DNA of 64,000 bases, from contig NW_026516675.1 of NCBI RefSeq assembly GCF_025766255.1, positions 372,001-436,000 on the forward strand, written 5' to 3'. The notes under the pieces were generated by a model, which saw only the letters and a list, made by a program, of their open reading frames with translations, was not told the origin of the DNA and searched no databases. The position numbers and the translations under genes are program-made. Within the stretch, counting starts at the first letter, position 1; every line of letters starts with the position of its first letter. This document shows positions 45,081 to 54,008 of the stretch, in pieces. Source of the stretch: Zychaea mexicana. Its lineage: Eukaryota > Mucoromycota > Mucoromycetes > Mucorales > Lichtheimiaceae.

Positions 45081-47099
45081 CTACTCAAAGTCGTCGGTTC
45101 CATGATCAAACAGATAGTTCGCGGCCAATTCTTTACAAAGTAACATTTCGTATAAGTTATGCTTATTTTGTATATCCCGAGCCAATTAAAAAAAAACACC
45201 CTTTGCTTTTTTTACCTTCATTCTTATCGCATGCAAAGTATGCTTCGATAGCTTGCGCCCGATCAAAGCCCAGACCTTCCAGCTATTTCATTTCGTCTGT
45301 GTGTCAGAGAGTCAAGTCCCAACTTTACCCACTTAATATCTCAACAACTTACTCGGTCAATGGCTTCCTTTTCCTCTTGAGTCACCTATCAATTTGTGAT
45401 ATGTCTTCTTTCTCAGTATCCATTTCTTCTGACTTTTTTGTTTCTTTTCCCCTTTTCTAAAAAAACTGCTCCTGCTTTGATAGTAGCACTGCTTTAATGC
45501 AAACAAAGAGTACCTGAATAACTTGCGATCCTTGTGGAACACCGCCACCTTCTGCATCATCAACACCTTCCATCAACATTTGGAAAAAGCTCTGTGGGTC
45601 GGCATTAATCTGTCGGAGCAGCTCGGGGTTGGCAGCTCCCAACTGTTGAAGCAACGGCTGTAACATGGCCGGATTGCTTTGCACCAGTTGTCTCAGTTGC
45701 TGAAAGTGAGGCGTATTGCGCAACTGTGAAAAGTCCACGCCACCACTCGCGGGTTGTTGTTGGGCTTGCTGCTGAGCTTGTTGAGCAGCTGCGAAAAGGT
45801 TTTGAGGTTGGCCTATATTCCATCGAATATTTAATAACTGATCATGCCCAAGACTCTTTTAAATACCATTTCCAACTTACCAGTAGCACCTGCACTAGGT
45901 GAAGCAGGCGTTGCACTTTGTTCGCGTTGCTGAGACTGCTGTGGTGATGACTGTTGTTCTTGTTGTTGTTCTTGTTGTTGGCCAGATGGCGTATCTTGCT
46001 GTTGCTCTTCAGCAAGCAAATGGTCAGGAATACCATTAAACAGATATTCCACAGCTCTATCCGGGTTGTTGAAACTCGCTCTTAAAGCGCGTTTGATCTG
46101 TTCTCTCTCAAATCCCATTTCCATCATGTTTTGGATCGCACTTTCGTATTGATCTCCTGTCACTGTATGGAGATAAAACGCGTACGTTCTTAGTGCATGG
46201 TGTATGTTATCCACAGTTTAAATCACTTTACCAAGCTGGTTAACCGTATTGCGTTCCCCATCACCACCAGCAGCGGCAGCAGCGGTCGCTGTGCTGTCTG
46301 TTGTGTTTGCAGCAGGTGCAGCAGTTGTAGTACGGGTCGTAGAAGTGGCTGGAGTTGCCGTAGCAGGTGCGGCAGCAGGTGCAGCTGGTGTGGGGGCCGT
46401 CATTGCTTCGAGCACGGCTTCTTTCTTGGGTGTCGCAGCAGCAGTAGCAGCAGACGATGACGATGCGGATCCAGCCTTAGGCTACCCAAATTGATACACG
46501 TAATATAAACACATCCTCATTAACAAAAATGAAAGAACCTTTCCCTTCGTTTTCTCTTAATCAATAAAAAACAACCAGGTACCGTACCTTGGAAACCATC
46601 AATACCAAGAAACCCTTCTCGTTGATACCGCAGTCTTCAACCTTTTTATCGTCGGTCAAGATCTTGCCTATTCATACAAAAAAAACCCATAATTCCTCCC
46701 CCACATTCAGTTCTCTCTCTATATTTTTATCGTTTCTTTTTCTCTCTTTGAGAGGAAAGTGTGTGAAATTGTAAACTTTACCAGAGTAAATGAGTTTCTG
46801 TTGAGCAACGTCATGACCTTCCGATTCCTGAATTTTTTGTTTTACTGAAAGAATCTAAAATGTTTCCGTTGGCAGACAAACGAAAATGAGCAAAGTGCTT
46901 TTTTATGGGGGGTTGCGTAAAGGACTATAGTTAAGAACACGTTACCGTATCGCTGCTTTCGACGTCCAACTTGAATTGCTTCTGTTGAAGCGTCTTGATG
47001 TTCAATTGCTATTCCATAATCATAGTGCGGTTTTTTTTTAGCAAACTTGCTCCTTTTTTTTTTCGTTGATTTGAGAAGTTGTCTTACCATGGCTACCAT
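45081..47099 (-). CDS. RAD23: UV excision repair / proteasome shuttle protein Rad23 (10 exons, 402 aa)
   Basis: Adapter that carries ubiquitylated proteins to the proteasome and stabilises the Rad4/XPC damage-recognition factor. Minus-strand exons: 47099-47088, 47008-46946, 46854-46782, 46667-46588, 46481-46232, 46162-45881, 45812-45514, 45385-45353, 45282-45216, 45130-45081. Domain order is UBL (residues 1-77, [18 protein letters not shown]...KLIYSGKIL), an Ala/Thr/Pro linker, UBA1 ([39 protein letters not shown]), a Gln-rich linker, the STI1/XPC-binding domain ([29 protein letters not shown]...[13 protein letters not shown]), and UBA2 ([34 protein letters not shown]). All four domains are present. 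The first coding exon is only 12 nt (MVAM); translation might instead start at the second ATG (47090). The Tc1-like element begins 171 bp upstream of the start. Confidence 0.93.
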
Positions 47100-47269
47100 G
47101 GTCTACGTGTGTGTGTGTGTGCGTGTGTGTGTGGTAAGAATATATAGAAAAGCCACGGTCCGAACAGGTGAGAGGGAAAAAAGGGCGACGCATTACACCG
47201 CAGTTTCGTTATTCATCAAGAAAAATTACGTCAGAGAGTTTTCAAGTACCGACAGCAACGCGTCGCAAC

Positions 47270-48825
47270 TACACTTTTTTTCAAAACAATTTGGACACTC
47301 CCCCCAAAATGAACTGTACACCGCGAATTAAGTTCGGACGGATTTTCGGACACTTTCTCAAAACCATTTGGCTCTCTTTCTCAAAATAAATTGGAACATT
47401 TTACCTTAACTGTTTTTTTGCATAACTTCATGGAGTTTGTTTATGAGGACGGGCATGGAAACGCCATAGACGAGGCAGGTCATCATGTTTTAGAGATGGA
47501 AGTTGACGAAAACGAGTATCCTTTGGACAACATAACGGATTTCGACGTGTACATGACCCAAAAGCCGCCTGAGCGACAGAAAAAAAAGGGGCAGAATGAG
47601 GCAGCACGCAGCGCGACAACGACCAGCAGTTCCAACACAAATAAGAGGACATATAACTCGTACTCAGATAAGCAGAAGGAGCAGTTCTTTTTTTTTTTTT
47701 TACCATGAAAAGCAGCTCTCGGCTGGCAAAGCTGGTGCCAAGCTTGGCATACCGCGCTCAACAGCTTATAGTTGGCTAAAAAAGGATGAAAACGACCCAA
47801 GCGACGAGATCCAGCCGCGCAAAGCGCCAGAGGCAGGTGGCGGCAGACCAAGACTGTTGAATGAAACGCATCGGCAACACTTGACGGCTTTCATTGACGA
47901 CAACGCGTCCGTCACCTTGGATCAAATGATGACAAGCCTCACGGAACAATTTGATGGTCTCAAGGTCTCTGAGTCCACCCTGTACAGATTTGTACACAAT
48001 CACTGCAACATCACGTTCAAGAAGGCACATTTGCACTCTAAAGAAAGAAATAGTCTTGAAAAAATACAAGGACGATACGACTGGGCAGCTGAAATGAGAC
48101 AAACCGACATGAATTTTACGAGCAACTGTGTCTTTATTGACGAATCTGCTTTTCATATCAACCTCAAGCGAACCGGAGCCTGGTCAAAGAAAGGAACACG
48201 TGCTGAAGTGACCGTGCCGCAGACAAGGTAAGAAAAGGTACGCGAAAAAGCAAGAAGAGATGCGTGAAGTAAATAACGCGTCTGGTTAATGGTTACTTTT
48301 AGGGCAAAGACGACGACTATCCTTGGCGCTATATCTGCTTTTGGTGTGATCAACGTCAAGGTGCGACGGCCCTATCAACCGTCAAAGAAGCGCAAGGCAG
48401 TTGGATCAACAACCACGAAACGACCTGGCACCGTAACGGGTCATTATTTCAATTTTATCGCCCACACGTTAGACGTCCTCGATCGCCATCCACAGATGAA
48501 AGGCAGCTACGTCATCATGGACAACGCCCCGATACATACGACAATGGATATTCACAAGGCAATTGAGAATCGTGGCTATAAATGCGTGTATCTCCCGTCG
48601 TATTCTCCCGAGCTAAACCCCATCGAACAATTCTGGATGGTTTGCAAGAGCAAGCTTAAGCGTGAAAGGTTCCTTGATGAGGAAACTCTGTCGTCGCGTA
48701 TTGCAGATGCTTGCAATCAAGTGTTCATTGCGGATATTCAGGGATTTTGTCGCTACTCTGCTGCTAAAATTGAAGATTGCCTGAACAAGATACCTCTTTA
48801 AAAAAGTGTCCCAAATAAAAATGTA
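47270..48825 (+). mobile_element. Tc1-like DNA transposon, left copy (about 1.56 kb)
   Basis: The outer terminus TACACTTTTTTTCAAAACAA...ATTTGGACAC pairs imperfectly with the inner terminus (inverted TACATTTTTATTTGGGACAC), with TA at both edges as expected for Tc1/mariner. It carries a DD34E transposase reading rightward. The copy sits 171 bp upstream of the RAD23 start codon. Compared with the right copy it has lost two short stretches near 47320-47360 between the outer repeat and the coding region. Confidence 0.8.
47430..48801 (+). pseudogene. Tc1-like transposase (DD34E), frame broken at a T14 run
   Basis: Cut-and-paste transposase. From ATG at 47430 (MEFVYEDGHGN) the frame runs to a T run at 47688-47701, where 14 T put it out of phase. 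A length of 13 (or 10) T would continue into YHEKQLSAGKAGAKLGIPRSTAYSW, the paired-like helix-turn-helix. The rest is intact: VFIDESAFHINL (first Asp), an intron at 48228-48302, MDNAPIHTTMD (second Asp) and SPELNPIEQFW (Glu), with 34 residues between the last two. The stop is at 48799-48801. The other copy has 12 T, also out of phase. Either both are broken, or a slippage mechanism or assembly error is involved. Confidence 0.8.
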
Positions 48826-48998
48826 CCAAGGTGATTGGTCAAAATGAAGGTAGCTGGAGGTAGCAAACAGTTCAACAAAGATTGAGGAGCGGTGGTAAGA
48901 GGTGGTTAGCCCCAAAAAGGCAAAGCAGTCCTCTAACCACCTCAGGTAGTTAGAGGTGGTTAGAGGTAGTTAGAGGTAGTAAGACTTTTCTTTTTGCC
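48826..48998 (+). repeat. Hairpin and 10-bp tandem repeats upstream of the C2H2 gene
   Basis: AAGAGGTGGTTAG (48897-48909) can pair with CTCTAACCACCTC (48931-48943), and three 10-bp units TAGAGGTGGT/TAGAGGTAGT follow at 48951-48980. The same block is present inverted at 53837-54008 before the right C2H2 copy. It lies between the Tc1 element and the zinc-finger coding region, so the Tc1 landed upstream of that gene before the duplication. Confidence 0.75.
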
Positions 48999-49668
48999 TT
49001 GCCCCTTTTTTTTTATGAAACCAGGACAACAACAGAACCAACAATAGAGCAGCCTACATCAGCAGAGGTCACAACAACAGAACCCAAACTTGCCATTTTG
49101 AAGTTTAGTTGTTATGTTTGTCGAAAAACATTGACCCGGAGACAGCATTTACGATCGCACCTGTTATCGCACCAAATCAGTTTGAAGGCACCACCGCAAG
49201 GAAGAATGCGCTTTGACGATGACCAGTATACTTTTGTGACACAAATGAACAACACTTCACACCATTCAATCCTGGCACGTTATGCCTGTCCGTCTTGCCC
49301 TGGACACTTTTCAAGCCTGACTGAATTGAAGATCCACATTGAAAATGCAGAACACTCACAGCCGTCCCAACCAAACAGTAGTGCCGACACCCAAGAAAAC
49401 GAACAAGCACGACCAGAGAAACGACAGCGTGCTTCAACATCAGCAAGTGTACAGATAGCAACAAGCAACAAAGGGATTATTACGTTTTCAGCAACATCGT
49501 ACTCGTATGAAGCAAACTTGCCAAAGTTTCCACAACAAGTCCTTGATATGCTTGAGCCCATCGTATCCATCAATACATCCGTTACTCAACAATCGACTTT
49601 GGAGGTGCTCAAAACACTACCACCCGTGCACAAACTCCTCCTCGATGCCCTCGATCAGAACTTGGAAG
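48999..49668 (+). pseudogene. C2H2 zinc-finger protein, truncated left copy
   Basis: Encodes two C2H2-like fingers (CYVCRKTLTRRQHLRSHLLSH and CPSCPGHFSSLTELKIHIENAEH), a Ser/Gln linker, and the start of the conserved domain YEANLPKFPQQVLDMLEPIVSINTS...LPPVHKLLLDALDQNLE. Homology to the complete right copy stops abruptly at 49668; the following codons (DKGDAAFF) are unrelated and the frame ends at 49748. I know this as a large Mucorales-expanded family of unknown function. As in the right copy there is no in-frame ATG before the first finger. Confidence 0.8.
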
Positions 49669-50283
49669 ATAAAGGAGATGCTGCATTCTTTTTTTTATTT
49701 GTAACTCATTTTGGCGGGGAACGGAGTTCAACAACAACACAAGGGTAAAGGGAGGCTAATAACAACACAAAGGGAAATGAATGAAGAAAGGTAATTGGAG
49801 AGTATATCAGAGAAAATAGAGTAAAGCAAGAGAGGTCAGGCGGATGATCGAAACTTTTAAATTTAAAATATGAGCATAAGTTTATATTGAAATTGAATAG
49901 ATAATTTTGAATATAAAAGAGAAACTTTAAATAAAGAAAGCAACATTTTATTTTTGTATGAAGAATCAACATTTTATTTATAATTTTTTGATTTTAATCA
50001 ATATAACTTTATCCGAAAAAAATTTCAATCTTCCAAAATAAATATTGGACTAATAGAAGATTTAGTACATCCGCCTCATCAGTGGCAAACGGAGTAAATT
50101 CGAGACTATCAGAGGCAGTTGCGAATCATGTCGGGGCCAAGCACTTCTACTTTGCTGGTCTCTTCATCATTCAATGACTCTAAATTGGCAACTTGTTATT
50201 CCAAAGACTTCAAAAGCAAGGCCAAAAGTTCGAAGATTTGCAGCCAATTGTTCCGTTGAGCGAAATTTGTGGGTATGGGGTTT
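49669..50283. other. Junction DNA between the truncated C2H2 copy and the AT-rich element
   Basis: AT-rich sequence (49850-50050) and then a patch of mixed composition (50080-50270) with no open frame of note. It has no counterpart in the right arm. The origin is unknown; it may be older flanking DNA at the rearrangement breakpoint. Confidence 0.35.
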
Positions 50284-52528
50284 AAACCTACAATTATTAA
50301 ACATAACATATTTAATAGTTTAATATTGATTAATGGTTCAAAAATAATTTTATATAAATGTGTTTTTTTTAATAATAATATATATTTTTATATACTAAAT
50401 TATTATATTTATTACCTAGCAACAAAAAAAAAAATAAAAAAAATTCTAAAAAAGGTAATAAACATTATTTTTTTAAAAATTAAGATTATCCATAATATAA
50501 TTTGCAAAAGCAAATATAATTGTGGAATCTTTATTTTTATTACTTTATATAGTAATTTTCCTTGTTGGTAGGGAGAAAATTAAAAAAAATTATCGTTAGG
50601 ATTTTACTATTATATTTTTACTTAATTTTTATAGAAATGATGTTTTAATAAATCACTATAGAACCTATTTATTTAATTTTAAACTTACATACTTTTTTTT
50701 TAAAAATTGAATTTTGATTTAATATATGAATTAAATATCAAAATATAGGATAAATAATAATTATAGATATTTAATTTTGGTATTTACCTAAGGTTATAAG
50801 TTTTCCCTGATTGCTTAATAAATAAGTTAAAAGAACGGTTTTTTACAAATTTCAAAATGGTATTTGATGAATATAATAGCTCACTAAATAAAGATGATAT
50901 TTTAAAATATAAGACATTATTACAGGAAGAGATAGATAAATTGATTATAAATGAATGGGGATTTATAAATGAAAATTGGAAAAAAAAACAAAATAATTAT
51001 AAACATCGAACAGAATTAAAGTATATTAAAGAAATAGATGAAATTAAAAAAGAATTATTAAATAAATTAGGATATACTTCAGTATTTTTCTTTTTAACTA
51101 AATTATATACACATAAAGATTATCCTACACCTTATTTTGAAATTGAAAAAGGTTTATACTTAATATATCATCTTGTATCAGGTATTACTAGTAAAGATAT
51201 GAAACGGAATATACCATATACATCATTTTATAAGTTTTATAAAGAATTTTGGATTACAAATTATGATAGTTTGAATAAATATGTAGATTTATGTCTAAAG
51301 AATATATTTTCTAATATTAAAATAAGAGTTTATTCTGCATTAATAAAAAACCCTAATAATTTTAAAAATATTACTTTAATGCTTGATGGACATGATAGTA
51401 CTATAGAATATGATAAACCAGATATTTCATTACAAAAAAGATGGTCATATAAATTAAAAACATCAGGTTTAAGAACACAAGTATTAACAGATATTAATAA
51501 TTTTGTAATTGCAATTTCTGATAGTGAGTTATGTGGTAAAAGTTCAGATGGTGGTATGTTTTTAAACATGAAATTATATACTAAAATAGATAAAAGAGAT
51601 GTTTTAGCTATTGATGGAGGATATACATTATTTGTTAAACAGTTTGAAAATTTATGTCAAAAGAAAGGTATACCATTAAATGATAATAATTTCTTTTATC
51701 CTATTAGAAAAGACCCTAAGGAAGAATTAAATAAACAAGAAAGACACTTTAATGATATATTTGGTAGCTTTAGGTCAGCTATAGAAAATCAATTTTGTGA
51801 ATTAGGAAATAAATTTAAACGATTTTCTAATAACAATTCTACATTAAAAACAGATGATTATAAATATGTTAACTTGCAAATAAAAGTAGCATTCTTATTA
51901 AAAAATATACAATTATTTACAGATACATTTAATATCATTACACAAGAACATCATAAACTTTGGGCTGAAAAAAATTTTGAATTTCCTACAGATGAAAAAT
52001 TAATAGATATAGTATTAAATAATGAAATAAAGCAAATGGATAAAATTAAAATAATGACTGAATTACAAAAAGATTTTTCAGATTTACTATTAGAAAGTGA
52101 TAATATGATTATTGATGATAATAATAATGAAGAATGTGATAATAATAATATAATTGAAAATAATGAAGATGTAGATTTTCCTGAATATAAAAATATAAAT
52201 AGAAAAAAAAGGAAAAAAGGTAAAAGTGAAAGAAAAATCAATTTAAACTTAATTAGAGAAATTAATAAAAATAATAATTTTTATGAAATTGAAACAATTA
52301 TAGAACATAAATTAAATAAAAATAATGAATATGAATTTCTTGTTAAATGGAAAGATTATGATGAAAAAGATAATTCTTAGGTTAATGAGAAAGATTTTAA
52401 TGAAAAACAATTATTAAAAGATTATTTTAAAAATAAAAATATTAAGTATTAAATCAACTAAATTTATATAAAATTATTATTATAATGTTTCTAATATTTA
52501 TGTTTAAATCATTAAATGTTGCAGGTTT
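50284..52528 (+). mobile_element. AT-rich PIF/Harbinger-like element with chromodomain transposase (tentative ends)
   Basis: A strikingly AT-rich block, far above the neighbouring genes, holding one long transposase gene. Tentative ends are AAACCTACAATTATTAAACA at 50284 and, inverted, AAACCTGCAACATTTAATGA ending at 52528. They share AAACCTRCAA and a later AAACATAA-ATATT stretch, so they look like imperfect terminal inverted repeats. No convincing 3-bp target duplication was found. The AT-rich 5' leader (50284-50856) contains strings similar to the AT islands at 10.8 and 20.4 kb. Composition unlike the surroundings suggests arrival from an AT-rich genome; Glomeromycotina such as Rhizophagus carry similar AT-rich DDE genes, as far as I recall. 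Confidence 0.6.
50857..52380 (+). CDS. DDE_Tnp_4 / HARBI1-like transposase with C-terminal chromodomain (507 aa)
   Basis: Single-exon gene of very AT-rich codons. The catalytic triad is likely Asp177 (LMLDGHDSTI), Asp253 (LAIDGGYTLF) and Glu310 (RSAIENQFCELGNKFKRF), the pattern of PIF/Harbinger-type DDE_Tnp_4 transposases. An acidic Asn/Asp linker (about 415-440) and a basic patch (RKKRKKGKSERK, possible nuclear localisation signal) precede a chromodomain: YEIETIIEHKLNKNNEYEFLVKWKDYDEKDNS, with the Tyr, Trp and Tyr of a methyl-lysine cage. Here the frame meets TAG (52378-52380) exactly where the chromodomain's second Trp (as in NTWEP) is expected. The same frame continues VNEKDFNEKQLLKDYF to TAA at 52450-52452, so it is one TGG-to-TAG change from a full domain. 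Otherwise undamaged. Confidence 0.75.
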   Translation: MVFDEYNSSLNKDDILKYKTLLQEEIDKLIINEWGFINENWKKKQNNYKHRTELKYIKEIDEIKKELLNKLGYTSVFFFLTKLYTHKDYPTPYFEIEKGLYLIYHLVSGITSKDMKRNIPYTSFYKFYKEFWITNYDSLNKYVDLCLKNIFSNIKIRVYSALIKNPNNFKNITLMLDGHDSTIEYDKPDISLQKRWSYKLKTSGLRTQVLTDINNFVIAISDSELCGKSSDGGMFLNMKLYTKIDKRDVLAIDGGYTLFVKQFENLCQKKGIPLNDNNFFYPIRKDPKEELNKQERHFNDIFGSFRSAIENQFCELGNKFKRFSNNNSTLKTDDYKYVNLQIKVAFLLKNIQLFTDTFNIITQEHHKLWAEKNFEFPTDEKLIDIVLNNEIKQMDKIKIMTELQKDFSDLLLESDNMIIDDNNNEECDNNNIIENNEDVDFPEYKNINRKKRKKGKSERKINLNLIREINKNNNFYEIETIIEHKLNKNNEYEFLVKWKDYDEKDNS

Positions 52529-52560
52529 CATAATTTTGTTATTAATTCCTAGGATAAGGA

Positions 52561-53835
52561 TTAATTCTCTATGTGGGCGGTTTGAACTTGTCTGTACGCG
52601 AATTTTTTGCGATTGTCAAATTGAATTTCTGACAGGACGAGGCATGTTCGAATTGACTGAATGGCGAAGATTTTTGTCTGCTGCAAGGTGTTGAAGCTGG
52701 CATTGGGGTAAGCGTTGGCAATTCCTCGGAGCATTGCCATCATGCTACTGATCTGTTTCACACTGTCATCCATCGTCTTTGGTATGCGTTCCTTGTGTTG
52801 TCCACTCGATGCTTCCATAATCAGTCGCTCTTCGCCACTCCAGTCGTAACCCAATCCGTCAGCGTAACGGGGTCGGCCTTTCTGCCAAAGTGCTGGATCC
52901 ATTTCTGATAGTGCAGAGTGTCGGGTTTCGCATTCGCACCAGTCAAATGCTAAAAGATTGGTTTGGTTCCCGAATGCTTGAAAAATTGGTACCACGCGCC
53001 GTACCCACCATGAGCGTTCGTAATCCTTCGAAGATGGTGTTGCGATAGTCGGTGTGCAGTCGCTTGCAAAGTTTGTCAAGACAAACCTAGCCGTATTCCA
53101 AAGCTTAGTCTCTTGCGTTGTCATTCTCTCATCTCTAGACTGCATCCAGAGCCACCGGGGTAGACCTTCCAAGTTCTGATCGAGGGCATCGAGGAGGAGT
53201 TTGTGCACGGGTGGTAGTGTTTTGAGCACCTCCAAAGTCGATTGTTGAGTAACGGATGTATTGATGGATACGATGGGCTCAAGCATATCAAGGACTTGTT
53301 GTGGAAACTTTGGCAAGTTTGCTTCATACGAGTACGATGTTGCTGAAAACGTGATAATCCCTTTGTTGCTTGTTGCTATCTGTACACTTGCTGATGTTGA
53401 AGCACGCTGTCGTTTCTCTGGTCGTGCTTGTTCGTTTTCTTGGGTGTCGGCACTACTGTTTGGTTGGGACGGCTGTGAGTGTTCTGCATTTTCAATGTGG
53501 ATCTTCAATTCAGTCAGGCTTGAAAAGTGTCCAGGGCAAGACGGACAGGCATAACGTGCCAGGATTGAATGGTGTGAAGTGTTGTTCATTTGTGTCACAA
53601 AAGTATACTGGTCATCGTCAAAGCGCATTCTTCCTTGCGGTGGTGCCTTCAAACTGATTTGGTGCGATAACAGGTGCGATCGTAAATGCTGTCTCCGGGT
53701 CAATGTTTTTCGACAAACATAACAACTAAACTTCAAAATGGCAAGTTTGGGTTCTGTTGTTGTGACCTCTGCTGATGTAGGCTGCTCTATTGTTGGTTCT
53801 GTTGTTGTCCTGGTTTCATAAAAAAAAAGGGGCAA
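52561..53835 (-). CDS. C2H2 zinc-finger protein of a Mucorales-expanded family, complete copy
   Basis: Minus-strand frame of 424 codons ending TAA at 52561. It has two C2H2-like fingers near the N-terminus (CYVCRKTLTRRQHLRSHLLSH; CPSCPGHFSSLTELKIHIENAEH), a disordered linker with a basic PEKRQRA, then the conserved domain: FPQQVLDMLEPIVSINTS, LPPVHKLLLDALDQNLEGLPRWLW, WWVRRVVPIFQAFGNQTNLLAFDWCE, YADGLGYDWSGEERLIMEASSG and a helical C-terminus (ANAYPNASFNTLQQTKIFAIQSI). I recognise this family from very high copy numbers in Mucorales; the role is unknown. The frame has no ATG before the first finger (it opens LPLFFYETRTTT), so either a short upstream exon spliced at CCAG|G supplies the start, or this is a retained pseudogene. 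The left arm carries a truncated twin. Confidence 0.75.
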   Translation of the reverse strand: MPLFFYETRTTTEPTIEQPTSAEVTTTEPKLAILKFSCYVCRKTLTRRQHLRSHLLSHQISLKAPPQGRMRFDDDQYTFVTQMNNTSHHSILARYACPSCPGHFSSLTELKIHIENAEHSQPSQPNSSADTQENEQARPEKRQRASTSASVQIATSNKGIITFSATSYSYEANLPKFPQQVLDMLEPIVSINTSVTQQSTLEVLKTLPPVHKLLLDALDQNLEGLPRWLWMQSRDERMTTQETKLWNTARFVLTNFASDCTPTIATPSSKDYERSWWVRRVVPIFQAFGNQTNLLAFDWCECETRHSALSEMDPALWQKGRPRYADGLGYDWSGEERLIMEASSGQHKERIPKTMDDSVKQISSMMAMLRGIANAYPNASFNTLQQTKIFAIQSIRTCLVLSEIQFDNRKKFAYRQVQTAHIEN

Positions 53836-54008
53836 GGCAAAAAGAAAAGTCTTACTACCTCTAACTACCTCTAACCACCTCTAACTACCTGAGGTGGTTA
53901 GAGGACTGCTTTGCCTTTTTGGGGCTAACCACCTCTTACCACCGCTCCTCAATCTTTGTTGAACTGTTTGCTACCTCCAGCTACCTTCATTTTGACCAAT
54001 CACCTTGG

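Larger units (their letters stand above)
47270..49668 (+). repeat. Left arm of a 2.4-kb inverted repeat
   Basis: This segment is nearly identical to the reverse complement of 53166-55600. The outer edge is the Tc1 terminal repeat (TACACTTTTTTTCAAAACAA). The inner edge falls within the C2H2 zinc-finger gene at the codons for DQNLE. Differences seen are a few base changes (for example Val/Ile and Thr/Ala in the transposase), T14 versus T12 in a homopolymer, and two short deletions in the left copy's 5' region near 47320-47360. Confidence 0.93.

Noticed and set aside
50857..52380. Mitochondrial or bacterial origin of the AT-rich gene
   Set aside because: A chromodomain and nuclear-type basic patch, plus nuclear transposon neighbours, fit a eukaryotic DNA transposon; there are no mitochondrial genes nearby.
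50857..52452. Alternative genetic code with TAG sense in the AT-rich gene
   Set aside because: Only one TAG occurs, at a Trp position, which is one mutation from TGG; known TAG reassignments give other amino acids.
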